Source of the DNA: Heterotrichella gracilis
Taxonomy: Eukaryota > Sar > Xanthophyceae > Tribonematales > Xanthonemataceae
DNA length: 64,000 nucleotides
Direction: 5' to 3'
NCBI GenBank assembly: GCA_032358255.1
Contig: JAULBX010009991.1
Location: 279,168 to 343,167 of the forward strand
Below the pieces are notes generated by a model. The model ran no database searches, had not been told where the DNA came from, and saw only the letters and a program-made list of their open reading frames with translations. Each line of letters begins with the position of its first letter. Positions within the stretch are counted from its first letter, which is position 1. The position numbers and the translations under genes are program-made. Shown here piece by piece: positions 1 through 12,845 of the stretch.

Positions 1-1189
1 GTTGCCTCCACAGCTGCGGCTGCTGTGCAATACTGTGTAAGGTGCACTGCGGATAGGTGCATACACTGAGCCAGCTGGTGATAGCTCCCAAGGGGACCCC
101 TGGTGGCATCACAAGTCAGGCCAAATTCTGGAGGTGCCGCACTGCCAAGGTGTTGAGAAACCCCAGGCCCAACATACCCTGGTAAGCTCTATTGTGAGCA
201 CCACGAGCAGGGAAAGTCTCCTTTCTATCAGACTGACAAGGTTTTGAACTGGGCAGTTGCTACCATACTCCGGTGGTGGACTCCAGGCAGCACATGCGGG
301 CAAAGTATGCACAGTTCCTGGCAAAGAGCGACTTGGTGTGCCTCAGAATCTGGGGCTGCTTTCAAAAATTGCTGCAAGCTTTTGGCAAAGTGTAACGCAC
401 TACAGGCGTTTGTCCAGTTACTGCACTAACAGTGATGGGTACAACGTTCAGTGAACAAAGGTATCTTTACTCAGCACCGCTTGCCAAACACCACAGCAGC
501 CAGATGGGCAGTATCAAGTGCGGGTTAATGCGCTCTGGGTGGCTTACACCTCCTGTTTGAACACCACTGTTCGGGCCAAACGACGTTTCAAATAGTGATC
601 TGTAGTAACACTGGGCAATGTCTCACTCTTAGCCACTGGCCAGCACGCGCAAAGTCTGAATAAAATGCTCCGCTGGTCACCTGCACGTCTATTAACCGCT
701 GAATTTTAGTCTAAATGCGACGGCACCTGCCAGAGAGCGGTATGCGTACATGTGGACGCGGGTATATTATGCATGCATGCATTTCCAGCGCAGTGCAGAT
801 ATATATAGTTGCAGAGCTGTATTCTTGACCACCCGCAAAGTACTTGCTTTTATCTATGTAGAGTGCAAGTTGGAAGACGTGTTTGCCTCATCAGGGTTGG
901 TGTATTTGGGCTGTTACAGGAAATTGTGGAGAGTTCAACGTTTCAAAATTGTTAGGCCTGACCTCCACTTGGTGCAGTTTTCAGAGTTCACAAAGTACAG
1001 AAATAAACGTGATAAAACAGTATTTTGAAGTAAGCTGTTCCTTGTCGCAAAGCTGGACAACTTGGTGGGCTGAGGGAAACGTGGTAACATGGCGCACACA
1101 TACAGGGCGCACAACACCTCCTATATTGAGCACACAAGGAGCCCACACGCCAGTTAACACATATTTCATATGAGATAGATACGTCCCAG
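1..1189. other. Left-edge interval without a recognised gene
   Basis: I see no open frame here that resembles a known protein; the longest are under 100 codons, overlap one another and lack exon-like composition. The interval lies downstream of the SurE-like gene, which is read leftwards and stops at 1190, so part of it is probably its 3' untranslated region. A run of alternating ATGC palindromes lies near 770. Anything starting further left cannot be judged. Confidence 0.5.
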
Positions 1190-2960
1190 TCACAAGCTAT
1201 GCAGAATGTAGTTTGCCCGCAGTGGCGTGACGCTTATGTGCCCTTGTTTGATGGCGGACACGTCGCCACCAGGGTCGGGGGCTTCGGCGTTGAACGCCTT
1301 CAGCCCTTTAGGTTGCCAGAAGAAGCTCTCCGTGGCCCCATCCACAGGCTCCACACCCTCCTCCTCTGCCACCAGCCCTGCACACCCACACCCACAAGGC
1401 GATGAGCTGGGGCATCAAGAACGCACCCTGCACTCAGTCTTCAACTAGTTGCACCACAGGCAGCCATATACCCACCGGTGACACAGCTCACCACACAGCA
1501 CCAGCACCTCACCGTAGAGGGATGTGTACTGCGCCGACAGGTCCACGTGTGTGCGCAGCACTTGTTGCTCCCAGTCCTGGCTGCGGTCAGGCGGCCGGAA
1601 GCACACCGGCACGTTCACGTTGTACAGGTCGGCGCCCTCCCCGTCACCTGCGCCCTGCATCTCGTCCCACAGGCTCTGGGTCACCCTGCCAGCTGCCTGC
1701 AGCCACACACCAAGCGCCATTTACGCACAGGGGAGGCAGAATGGTATGAGGATATATACATTTGGCAGGACCGCCTGGACCATGGGCAGGTGGCTGGTAC
1801 TCCACGGCATTCTTGAAACGTGACAGCGCATGCCCCAGTCTTGGCACAGCACGGCGCACGTGCATGTGGATGGTACAGGGGTTCTAGGGTTGTTTTGCGA
1901 CGTGGGTCAAGGGTTGCACACCCCGCACCTCCACTGCCTGCTGCACCTCCTCCGGCGTCCAGTTGTTCCAGCCGTACATGAACGGGAAGGAGATGGCGAT
2001 GCCCTTGCGCCCCGCCACCACACCCTCCAGTGCAGCGCCCACAGTGCCAGAGGACAGTAGCGATGACCTGCACAGCAGGCAAACTGCTCAACCTCAAGCT
2101 CGGCCCTTCCTGGCGCATGCGGGTGCATGCTGCGGCAGGGTGGTGCAGCTAGCAGGACTGGTCGATGGTCCGTAGATACAACTAACTTCCTTATGCGAGG
2201 CTGTTCAGGGTGTGGCGGTATAAGCAAGGATGCACTGCGCACACCACCACCCACCAACCAGGTGCCTACCATCCGCCAGCAGATCAGGAAAGTAAACAGT
2301 ACCCCAGCAGCCACCCCCATGCACAGTAAATGCACCACCGCCTGCCCCCATGTGCTTGCCCATGCCCCGCCGCCCTGCCCCGCACCTGCCCGTGTTGTGC
2401 CCCAGATTTGGCCCTGACACCACCAAGTCGCAGTCAGGTGAGTAATGGTGCAGCGCAAGGTTGACGCAGCTGGCGGGGCTGGCATCCACATGCACCCGGT
2501 GGGGGGACACGCGAGTGGCCTGCAGGGAGCGCACATGGCAACACATAGTGGATGCCCGCTGGCATGGACATACAGTCTCCAGTGCAGTTGCAATTGAATT
2601 GACATGTGGTGGGGACTGTACACTTGGTTTGCAAGCATGGTGGTGTTTGGTGTGAGTGGGTGCGTCACGGCAGGGGCGGGTCTACATCTCAGCAGGTGCA
2701 GCAAAATTGAAACCAGAATAAATCGAAATTATATTTACCTACCCTGCCCCCCGCCCCACCTTGAATGGCCCCTTGCTCACTGCCTTTGACACAAAGCTCT
2801 GCTGGTATGCGGGCACGCAGACAAAGGCCTCCCAGCCTAGCACCTGCTGCACATGCGGCACCCATGCGCGGAAGAAATCTGAGTCAGGGCCGTCGTCGTT
2901 TGTCAGCAGCACGCGGCGGGGCGGGGGAAGGCGTGGGCTGGCGGCGGCGGTGGCAGCCAT
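1190..2960 (-). CDS. SurE-like 5'-nucleotidase/phosphatase, multi-exon
   Basis: This looks like a SurE-family phosphatase, a metal-dependent enzyme that removes phosphate from nucleoside monophosphates and related substrates. The first exon starts at 2960 (MAATAAAS) and quickly reaches LLTNDDGPDS, the family's metal-binding N-terminal NDD motif. The next exon (about 2546-2395) carries VSGPNLGHNTG, matching the conserved VSGxNxGxN loop. The following exon (about 2070-1925) has SSGTVGAALEG and AIAISFPF, matching the YSGTVxAAxEG segment and next strand. A later exon (about 1720-1500) has LYNVNVP, the usual NxNxP signature. The last exon ends in SVTPLRANYILHSL, matching the terminal ITPL of the family. 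Motif order and spacing fit well. One short linking exon near 1860-1765 is uncertain. Exact substrate and compartment cannot be read; no clear targeting peptide is visible. Confidence 0.85.
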
Positions 2961-4465
2961 GCGGGGCAATGGGGCGCGGCGGCTGCACAGGTGGGTGGCG
3001 TGGGACCACCATTGGGGGGAAGGGTGGCGGGTGGTGGAGTGGTGGAGTGGCTCTGGATGGTTGTGGGGACTTGGCAACAACACGATGTAGCTGTCGTGCA
3101 ACTGGTATGAAGGTGCAGGTGGTGGGGTGGATAGAGAACAGGGTCCCGCTGTGGGGCTCCACTGAAGCCTGGTAGGGCACTGGCTGGAGGGTTGGCGGTG
3201 GTAGTTCCAGACAGGCATATCCCTAGGCATCACTGTGGTGCAGTGCACAAGTACCTTTTCTGCTGCAACAGCCTGCAGCGATTATTCACGTAAGCAGACG
3301 TCTCACTCCTCGACAAATGCCGTGCACTGTTCAACATTAGACTGGGTGGATTATCCGTCCACTGGCCAAGCTTCGATAACCAATACAGTACCGAACCTGA
3401 GCAGATGACCGCTACGCAATAATTTCACCGTAAAACAATTGGGCTTTACTGCTTAGCAACTGTGGAAACCCGAGTGGTAAATGGTCACCTGAAGCTGTGG
3501 AGATGCATGCCTTTAACGAATGCATGCATGCATATGCGACGCCACGGAATTGTCACTCTATCCGCGGGCCTGGAATAGCAGATTGACAGATCGTGGGTTA
3601 CTGAAATCGCCTAAGAGTACGGCGCTGTTCCCGTCTGCTGCGGCTGTTGCATTGCTGTGCAAGTACGTTCGTGGTCCACAGTACGGTACACAGAGTGGGG
3701 TCTAGGGTCTATTAGGATTTCAATTGGATTGCAGCTCAGCAGTGCTGAGAATGTGTTTGGTTGCTGTCGGATAGCAAAGCTGGTTCCACTCCCAAGAAAG
3801 TACGTTTGCATGATGCTCTAGTGTTGGAACACAGGTCCCTTCCAGAAGGTACTGCGCAGGTACCCACTGACATGGCCAATTCGTTTCTTCGGGGCCCATT
3901 TATTACAAAGTCGTAGACAGTTCTACTATTGCCTGGGCGTACAGCGCGTCAGCAAGCACGTTGTTTGCATCTAGTTGCAAGCAGTAACCATACTATACAG
4001 GAATTTATCACAAAAATGGCATGCACAAAAATGTCACAGTCAATAGAAGATCACTGCCATGAACAGTGGCCTCACTGGTGACACGTAGTAGTTCAAAATT
4101 GCACACACAAATTACCACAAGCAAATTCCACGATTTTGACCAGTGCAGTAAGAACTGGCGCAATCCCCTGCATAAACCTGGTTTGTCCCACCACCCAACC
4201 CAGTGCGCACTGCCACTTAATTTCCATGCAGCCTCCCACGGGCTTACCCCTCACCGACACACGCACATCCATCCTGCCTGAACCATCCTTCCAATACTAT
4301 TAAAAATCCCTTGCCCACAAAACCCCATTTGTCAGCTACACAAGCACCCTCCTCCCCCTTCCTACCCACCAGTGTGCAAGCTCCACAAAAAACCTGGATA
4401 AACAAAACCCAGCAAAACAAACCCTGACAAGCAAAAACAGTTTGCACTGCAGGGCCTGTAGGCTC
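2961..4465. other. Intergenic, upstream of SurE-like and downstream of L-arabinokinase
   Basis: About 1.5 kb without a supportable gene. It should hold the promoter of the SurE-like gene at its left end and the 3' untranslated region of the L-arabinokinase gene at its right end. A GCATGCATGCAT palindrome occurs near 3520. Small open frames here overlap each other and match nothing I recognise. Confidence 0.5.
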
Positions 4466-7400
4466 CTAAGATACCCCCTCCTCCTCAGCAGTGCCCTGCG
4501 TGTCCACCAATGCCCTGCGTTGCACCCTGAGATGGCCGAAGCTCGCCGCACCCATCGACGATCCGCCAAACACCGTCGGTCGGTATGACGTCTCCGCCTC
4601 GTACTGCTGCACCACGCGGTTGAGGGCGGTCACCCCCAGGTGGTCGGAGCGGCCCATGATGCACACAGTGCCTGGGGTAGGGGCGAAAGTGGGCGGGTGA
4701 GTGGGTGATTGCTCATAGGCAATGAGTTACACAGTCACTCACTTGCATGCATTCCATTAAATACAGCAAGCACAGCATTAGCTGTACACAAGGGGTTCCA
4801 AGCAGTCTATATCCTGCCACTGATTATACACCTTGTTGAGGAACCAAGTGCACAGGGGAGTTGCCATGCTCCATGTCCAGCGGCACACCAACATCCAGTG
4901 ACGTGCAGGACTGCATGCCCACAGCAACACGCACACACCAACCACCACACCCCCGCCGCTGCACCTCCACTTCCTCCCCCCGTGATCTTGGCCCCATAAA
5001 GGGGCGGTTCCCTCCCCGCCGCGCGCGCCGCCTCCATCTCCCCCCTCACCAGCGCCACCAGGCGGTCGGTACCTGCCGACCCCAGGCCACAGCGGCTGTA
5101 ACTGGCATGTGACTGCAGCATGAGCTCCCCCAGGCACTCGAGGATGTCTGAGCTCTCGCTGGTGGAGGCGGCGACCAGGAGCTGCAGGCAAGTTTGGTAC
5201 TTGGTTAGTTGGTTAGTTACACGATTTTAGCGTTATAGCCAGGTTCACAGTCGCCTTGCAGATGCTGCAGCCTGCAATGGGATGTGCTGCAAACGGTGGT
5301 GCACCTGGTGTGAGCGGGGTGAGCATTGGTGCTCAATGTCATAATGTAGAAGGTTGTATTTGATGCCAGGACGCGCAAGATGAACAGATGATAAGCAGTG
5401 CCAGGAACCATATGGCACACATGTGCAGAACTGGCTATAGTGGGTATATTGCTGTAGTTCATGTCGCTAAGTAAGGCAAATAAACGTAGCTTGCGAAGGC
5501 CCCCGGTGCACAACACAAGGCTTCGAATATGCACAGGATGACCTCCCCATTCACCTGCTGGAAGGTCTTCACCCTTGCGTTCTCATGGATGGGGTGGCTG
5601 GTGGGTATCCGCACGCTGTATGTTGTCCCTGGCTTGACCTCGGTGGCGGTGCACCAGTGGCTGCCATAGGCACGCAGGAAGTCAGAACCCTGTATGGTCT
5701 CAGGCAGCTGCGTCTCGTAGGCGTGCAGGAACTCGCTGGGGCTGACGTTGGCCAGGTAGCCGCCACCTGGCAGCGGGAGGGATGATGTCATGACATGTGG
5801 CAGGAGGGCTGGGGAGCTGTGTTGGGCTGGGCCACTGTCAGAGGGTGCATGCATGTGATGACTGATTGCGATGGTGATGGTGATAATTGATGATGGTGCG
5901 GATCGAAGAAATGATAATGATGGTGGTGGTGGTGGTTTCGGCTGTCGTAGATTCAGGCACTGCGTTGCCACTGTCTCCAGAGCAAGGTTATAGATTTGAT
6001 GGTGGCAAGTAGCCAAATTTGCTGCTTTGCCAGGACTATGTACAAGTGGCGACAAGCAGATGGTCGGCGTAACACTAGGATGGCTAAAAGGATTATCTTG
6101 TAACCGTGCTTGTAGCTTATGCCCACACCCAACCTGGGCCCTCACCTATCCTCGGCGGCTCCTCCACCACCCCATTCCCAAGGTGGCCCCTGCTCTTTGA
6201 AGGTGAACCCTGTGCAGCGCGCGCCTGTGCCTGCAGGTGACTCAGCATGCGCAGCCCCATGAAGGTTCCCACACGCACTGAACCGTAGTCGGCGCCCCCC
6301 ACGCTGTGGCGGATGCCTTCGCGAGCAAAGGACTAGGTTGGTGATAGAGTAAAGGGTGGGTGAAATCATACGGCACGCATGCCAGAGGGGGTATGTAGAC
6401 CCGTCAAATATAAATATCCATCTATCCCAAGCCATATGGCCGCTCATTGTGAGGAAGTGAGAAACATGTCCAGCCCACCATTGTCCAATTGACAAAATTG
6501 CGTACCCCGCCAACCACCTGGAAACAGTGGGCAGCCCCTGCCTACCCACCCACCCACACCCTCCCACCTGAGTCCATCCCCCAGAAGCGTATGTGGTGTG
6601 GGATGGCCACAGTCCCCTGTACCTCTGCGGGTTGGCACAGCAGCGCAAGCAGCTTGGACTCGCCCCCCAGTGCAGATGCCATCTGGTCCATCACACCGCA
6701 AGGGGCACCCACTACCAGGTTCTCAACCTGCAGAGGGGAGGAAAAAATGGCGCTGGGGTGTAGGTGGGTTTGTGTGTTGACACGGGGGGGGATGGGCAAA
6801 TGGTGCAGGGGACGGATGGGTCGGGCGTGTTCAAGATTGCTGCATTGTTTCTTTTACTTGCGGCTTGATATTGTGTTACTCGCCATGCTTGTTTGTTGCA
6901 TTAATCGGATTAGGTTCCATCAGGTTTCAGGTTCATCAGGTTTGCATCGCGCTGGATCCGGTTTCTATGCAATCCCCACCCAAAGCGCACAGCAGGGCAA
7001 AGCCACCACCTCCAAAAGCGGCAGGTATAAATCCCCCTGTCCGCCTACTATCCACCGGCCCCCCAACCCACCTTCTGGCACAGCAGCGCCAGCTCCCTCC
7101 CCTCCAGCACCAGCCCGTGCGCCGCCGCCAGCGCCGCCAGCACCGCCACCTCCACCGCCGCTGAGCTGGACACCCCCTTGCCCTCAGGCACCTCAGAGGA
7201 CACCAGGATGGACAGCGCGTCAGGAACCACCAGACCCCTCTCGCGCATGAGCACCAGGATGCCTCCAGCCACGTAGGCGGCCCAGCTGCATGGTGGCGGG
7301 GAGGGGGGTTATGGGTTTAGGGTTTAGGGTAGGGTTATGGGTTACATGTTGGCGGGGAGGGGAGGTTAATGGTGGGATGGGTTGGTATGTGCATGCACCA

Positions 7401-10400
7401 CTACCCCATGATTGTATAGGGTTTTGGGGAGGGGGTGGGTGGTGCGGCGGCTGGAGAAGAGTTCGGTATCACAGGGACAGGAAACCAAGCAGGGGCAAAT
7501 TTAATGGGGACATATTCTACACAGATGCAAGCAACGCATGGAGCCACTTTCATGGGGCCATGTTGCTACAGGGATGTACTTGGAAGTTGCACTGCCAGCT
7601 GGCTGACCCACGTGGGTACACATATTCCAGCAAAGCACACCCGCTTCCCCTCCCCATGTCCCTACCTCTGTGCCGGGTCCCTTGCAAAGTATTTTTGTGC
7701 CTCCTGGTAGCTGATGGGCTGGCCATCGGCGCCCATCAGCTCGTCCAAATGCATGTCAAATGTAGGGCCCCGGTTGGTGGTGTCGGCGTGGAAGGACACG
7801 ATGCGCAGCACTGGGCGGGGACCTGGGGAAGCCAAATTCCAGGTGAGCTTCGGAGATGAAGTGGCCTGGGAAGCCGGTGCAAGGGGCGATGGGCACATCA
7901 TGAGTGCCAGGAAAGGTGTTCATAGTATCAATTCTTACAATTTATGAAATTCTGATGACGAATTCTTTAATTCCTACAATAATTAAATTCAGATGATGAA
8001 AATTATTAATTTAATCCATTTATTGAGTAATTTAATAAATTTCATCATCTGAAATTAACAATTGTAGTATTGAAACTTTTTCCTCCTCTTTTGGGCACAC
8101 TCTCCAGACTTTCAAATCACAGTTGAACGCCCCCTTCCCCCCCCCCAGCCCCACCTGCCGCTGCCTGCCTTGCCTCCATGTGCCTCCACAGCCGCTGCCT
8201 GGCCACCGGCTGCCGCTGCAGCGCCACGTGGCACGCCTCCCGCAGCGGCATCTGCAGCACCAGGCTGCCGCTGTAGTCGCTGATGCCGCCCATCACGTCA
8301 AGGCGGCCAGGGGCGCGCGTCACGATCAGGGGCTCCTACGCAGGCATGGGAGGAATGGTCGTTATGCGCCGAACGGTGCTCATGGACCCGTGAGGGATTG
8401 TGTTAAATTTTCTTTGAACAGCGGGCATTGATATTAGATAAATGGTTCTGTACTTATAACATTCAAATCTGAAACTGTGAAAAATCTGCTTTTATTTCTG
8501 TTTATGAACAGGGCGTGGAAATCATGAGCTGCAGAAAATGTAAACCCAAATGCCTCTTGTGGACCATTCAGCATCAGCCGCACACCAGCCCCAAATGCGA
8601 ATGAATTTATTTGAAAGTTTGCTGTTAGTTCTGCAATAAAATTTCTCCACATAGCCTCCAGTGATTTTCCAAGTCATTGTAAAAGCCAGCGCAGGCTCCC
8701 TGGTCATGACTGCAAAACAATCGGATAAATTATGCCAAGCCCACCACTATTCATGGCCCCCATCCCACCTCCCATATGAACAGACTGCGAGCTGCCTTGT
8801 GCTCAGGCAGCTCACTGTGCGTGGCAGGCTCCTGAAGCTGGCCTAGGGTTTCCAAGAAGGCTAGGGTGTCGGGCATGCGGCTGAGGTCCACAGTGCCTGC
8901 AGCATGGATGGACAAGCTCATACACGGAAGCAGGATGCCTTGTCTGCTGCATGTTTTGAGGGGGTACAGGGACATGTGGGCTGACCTGACACACACGAAC
9001 CTCGAAAAGAGCAGCACTTCAAGTGGTGTAAACAGCATACAGGACAGTATCTGCACACTGCATGAATAGCCAACAAGCCAGGTACTGGTTCAACCAACCG
9101 ACTGCCATCCATGGCCAGCATGGCTGCTCCACCCTGCAAAACATGCACACATGCAGAGCCACACGCGTTGTTCCCTTGCTCACGCTGCAACCCCCCGCTT
9201 CAGCTTAGATCGAGCACATGCATGCATCAGCAAGCTTGTAACAAAATAATCAAATAAATGGAATAAAATTAATCAGCAACGCACACACGCACCTTCCAGC
9301 ACGTTCCAGCCGTCCACCGCGGCCGCCCCGTCCTCCTCCCCCCCCTCCGCCTCCGGCAGGCCATGCAGGTGTACTGACAGGGTGCGCTCGTGGTCCTCCC
9401 AGCTGGGCAGGTGGCCGCGCGCGTACCAGTCGGGGACCTCCACCTGGCACCAGTGCCATGTATGTGAGCATGAAATACATGAGATATGAGGCAGGGTGTT
9501 ATTTCAAAAGTTTTGCTTCCTGAGGCCGATACTGACTGTGAAAATTTCAGTAGATGACATAGTACAGGTAGCGGCGGAGGTAAAAGACGGGGGTCTCCGC
9601 ATGGGAAGCATTGACAGCAATGCATGTGAGCAATGTTGGCGCACACAGCACGATTAGCAAACCCCCAGGGTACGCCTGCACCATGATGCATTATGCTCCT
9701 CCACCCTCATGACCGGGCACAAGCATCGACATGTCTAAACCACAAGCCTGCCTGTGCACAACATGGCCCGGCATGGACATAACTGCCCCCTGATCGGATG
9801 CAAGCATCAAGCACAGCCTGACTACGCACGCGTCCTAGCAACGCCAGTCGTGCCCCCTTGCCCTCACCTTGCTGGCCCGCTGGTGGTGCCTCTGGAGGAT
9901 ATAACCCCACACAATCGCGTCCCTCAGCCGCACGTCCTGTGCCCGCTGCACCTGCGCATCCTCACCGCCACCCGGCGCATTGGGGCCACCCACCCCCCAC
10001 CCGCGGGCTGTCTTCACCAGGAGATCGGCAACCACCTCCGCTCCATTGGTGGGGGAACTGGGAGCATGCAGGCAGTGTTGGTGGTTGGGACCCACGTGGA
10101 GGGATGTTAGGGTGTATAAGAGTGTGAGATGTGGGGTGTGTGGATGGGCAGGTGGTATGGGTGTTGCGTTGACACCTTAAAGGCTCAGCGATTCAGCACC
10201 ATCCCCCTCCATCCCCTCCGAATGAATTGTGTGTTAGGCAAGAAATCGGGAGGCACAGTTACAGGCTAAGGTGGAATAGCAAGTAGTGAAACCTCCATCC
10301 CCATCTTCCCAACAACGTCCGTCCGCCTCCACCCCCCCACCTGAAGTTCATGTCCAGCTCCACCGCCGCCTGCAGGTACGCACCCCAGTTGCCCGCCATG

Positions 10401-12405
10401 AAGTCGCGCCGCTTCATCTCCACGCACGCGCTGTGGATCTCCAGCAGCTTGCGCAGAAACGGCTCCTCGTTGAAGTAGTCGCGGCGCACAAACACAAGCG
10501 GGGTGGAGGCAGCAAGGCACTCCGACACAGTCCCGTACCCTATCTTGCCCAGGACGCAGTCTGCTGCGCCAATCTGTACATGGGAAGAGTAAGGAATTGG
10601 GGTGGAGGTGGAGAGAGGGGCCATGAGGAGTGGAATGGGGAGAGTGGGAAATCTGTGGGTGTGCTGGTGGTGGGTCCATCAATCAGATGGCGCATTGGTG
10701 CTGGGAACCTCTGGATGGTGCATGTAGTGCATTAGAATTCTCTGAAATCATGACATGAGGGTCCATGGTTGAATCTGGCTGAAGCTTGGACTGGAACGGC
10801 AGGCGATAGCCCATGTGCGGGGACAAATTTGACACTGTGCGCACGCACCAGGTCGGGTGTGTAGATGTCTGCCGGCGCCTGGCTGAAGTTGGGTGGCAGC
10901 GGCCCCTTGCTGATTGGCTTGCCCCCGCTGCAGATGATGCACTGCCAGCCTGGGGGGAGAAAGTCCTCCTCCATGACCCATGCGCCTGAGGGGTGGCCGC
11001 CAAATGTGAACAGCACCAGGCGGGTGTCCATGGGGATGCCTAGCTCATCGCGCACCTAGGGAGGATTTGGATAGAGAAGTAGGTGATTGGCAGTCAGCCA
11101 TATCGTCTACCCTGCTAGATGATTTGGTAGTGGATTGGTTTGTTGAGTGCATGTGGAGAGCTGTGAGGTGACAGCAAGACCACCACCCAGGCAACTGGTG
11201 GCTTGTGTGCAGGTGGAGGGCAGTGAGTTGCGAGACCACGGACCAGGCATAGCACGTGTGCAGGTCCCAGAGCGGCTGTGCCAACATGTGCCACACAGGC
11301 ACACAGGGAGTACCACAATGCTACATTCAAAGCGGTATAAAGGTACAAAAGTGCACACTCCTACCTCCTGTCTGCTGCGCTTTGGGTGCCTGACCACCAG
11401 CGGCACGTCCACCACGTGCCTGAAGGCGGGCATGGGGCTGTAGCCAGGCAGGCGCAGCAGCAGGTCTGCCTTCGCCAGGTCCTCGGCTATCTGCCACACC
11501 ACCTGGCGGAAGGAGCTGCCAGCCACGTTGAGGTATTCCGAGTAGATAAAGTCTGCAGGTGGCGTACGAGGGTTGGGGTTGAGAGCATGGGCAAGTGGGT
11601 TGCTTGTGTAGCGGTGGGCATCTTGTGGATATTTGCGGGGTAAAGCAGAGAAAGAGCCGATTTCACAGGTAACATGGCACCACCGTGCAATATGAGGTTT
11701 GGGTGACGAGCGGGCGCTCCAGTAGGATACCCATGCATATGGCGCTGCGGGTTGGACTGGCATGACAGCTCAAATGGGTATTACCACGGTTCAAGCTGCG
11801 CACCATCACAGACAAGGTTTATGGGTACTCACCCCAAATGAATTTGGACACACACACACACGGCACCCAAGTAGGGCACCCATGCACATGCGGGTTGACT
11901 TGGGCATTACAAGTCGAATGGGTTTTTGCCATGGTTCAGGCTGCCACAAAGCACAGATCGGTTGATGGGTCCTGAGGTACTCACCCCACGTGAAGTTGGA
12001 CACACACACGCATGGCACCCCAGCTGCAGCAGCAGCAGCGCATGCGATGGGGACCACATCTGTCACAACCAAGTCCCCTCCATTCGCCTTTATCCAAGCC
12101 ACCTCCCTCTCCAGTATCGCCTCCCTCTGGTCACCAGCGATCTTCTGGTACTCTTCCAGGGAGCCCTTTCTGTCCACTGTGAATGCATCTAGCTGCTTGG
12201 CACCACAGTCCAGCACTGCTTTTCTGAATGAGAACTGCTTGGCAGGCACCTCCCGGAGGAATATGGAGGCTGGTACTGCCGTCACCACCACCACGCTGTG
12301 ACCCAGCTCCACGAGGTGCTTACATATCTCTACACTCCGTGTTGCATGTCCATAGCCGTGCCCTGTGCAGTAGTACAGTATGTTCAGCGGTTCACCGCCC
12401 TCCAT
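4466..12405 (-). CDS. ARA1: L-arabinokinase (glycosyltransferase-like + GHMP kinase), about 15 exons
   Basis: Phosphorylates L-arabinose at C1 in the cytosolic salvage of cell-wall arabinose, giving the precursor of UDP-arabinose. It is a fusion of a glycosyltransferase-B-like half and a galactokinase-type GHMP half, as in Arabidopsis ARA1 (about 1,040 residues; here about 1,000). Exon 1 starts at 12405 with [19 protein letters not shown], the UDP-sugar-transferase-like start. Further exons carry [20 protein letters not shown] (about 11500), [11 protein letters not shown] and [15 protein letters not shown] (about 10530). The kinase half begins near 8340 with [20 protein letters not shown], the substrate-recognition motif that separates arabinokinases from GRVNLIGEH galactokinases. 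The ATP-binding loop [10 protein letters not shown] is at about 7160, and the third GHMP motif [10 protein letters not shown] is split by an intron between about 4965 and 4680. The frame closes at 4466. All kinase motifs are intact, so an active enzyme is expected. Its introns hold a telomere-like repeat and a MITE-like block. Confidence 0.93.
7309..7344 (+). repeat. Interstitial telomere-like repeat in ARA1 intron
   Basis: A short tract of degenerate TTTAGGG units (TTTAGGGTTTAGGG in its core, flanked by TAGGG and TTATGGG variants). TTTAGGG is the plant and many-algae telomere unit. It lies in an intron of the L-arabinokinase gene just beyond the acceptor of the exon carrying the ATP-binding loop. 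It may be a double-strand-break repair scar or telomerase-added patch; that is inference. Confidence 0.7.
7926..8077. mobile_element. AT-rich MITE-like insertion in ARA1 intron
   Basis: A block of about 150 bases that is strikingly AT-rich within GC-rich surroundings. Its outer ends are imperfect inverted repeats of about 35 bases: left starts TATCAATTCTTACAATT at 7926, right ends AACAATTGTAGTATTGAA near 8074. Inside is a perfect 14-base inverted repeat (TTCAGATGATGAAA at 7988-8001 against 8040-8053). It has no coding capacity and sits between two kinase-domain exons of ARA1. These traits fit a non-autonomous DNA element, but no target duplication is certain. Confidence 0.5.
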
Positions 12406-12845
12406 TGTTGTTCTGCCAAGCACAATGCTACCACGTCCTATTCATTCTGTCCAGGTGTTATACCTTGCTATAGCTAGCCTGCGCTTTGAAATTGGGCGCT
12501 GAGGCTTTCGAGCTGGGCTCCAGCTGGCTCTCAGGACTAGTCCTTCGCTGGCCCAGGACTGGGACTTCGCGTGTGGCACTGTAGTGCCATTGGGACAAAA
12601 TACATATTTTAACATATTTCGCCCACTTCAGCTTATACGTTTAATAGGCAGTACCTTTCGTGCAACCACCTTTCTATGTGCACAAAAACATGTTTGTGGG
12701 TATCAGTCGCATCATAGAGTTCGCTCAAATTAAGATATTGACGTAAATGCATGCATGCGACCGTGTATGCATGCATAGTGAACCTGAGCGGGTGTGGAAC
12801 TTTGTCGTTCTCCACTTGATGTGAAGGTATCTAAAGAGATTTACC
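12406..12845. promoter_or_regulatory. Divergent promoter interval ARA1 / DDX42
   Basis: About 440 bases separate the two start codons, which point away from each other. Two ATGCATGC-type palindromes lie at about 12749-12773, close to the helicase start. No TATA box at a convincing distance was found. A shared or abutting promoter is inferred from spacing alone. Confidence 0.5.

Noticed and set aside
1907-2704. 265-codon open frame on the minus strand
   Set aside because: It runs through the exon-intron structure of the SurE-like gene in the wrong frame for its motifs.
6489-7250. 253-codon open frame on the plus strand
   Set aside because: It lies antisense to ARA1 exons whose reading frame is strongly conserved; its Pro/Ala-rich content is the mirror of GC-rich kinase exons.
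4466-12405. Galactokinase as identity of the GHMP kinase
   Set aside because: The substrate motif is [16 protein letters not shown] rather than the galactokinase GRVNLIGEHxDY, and it is fused to the glycosyltransferase-like half typical of arabinokinase.
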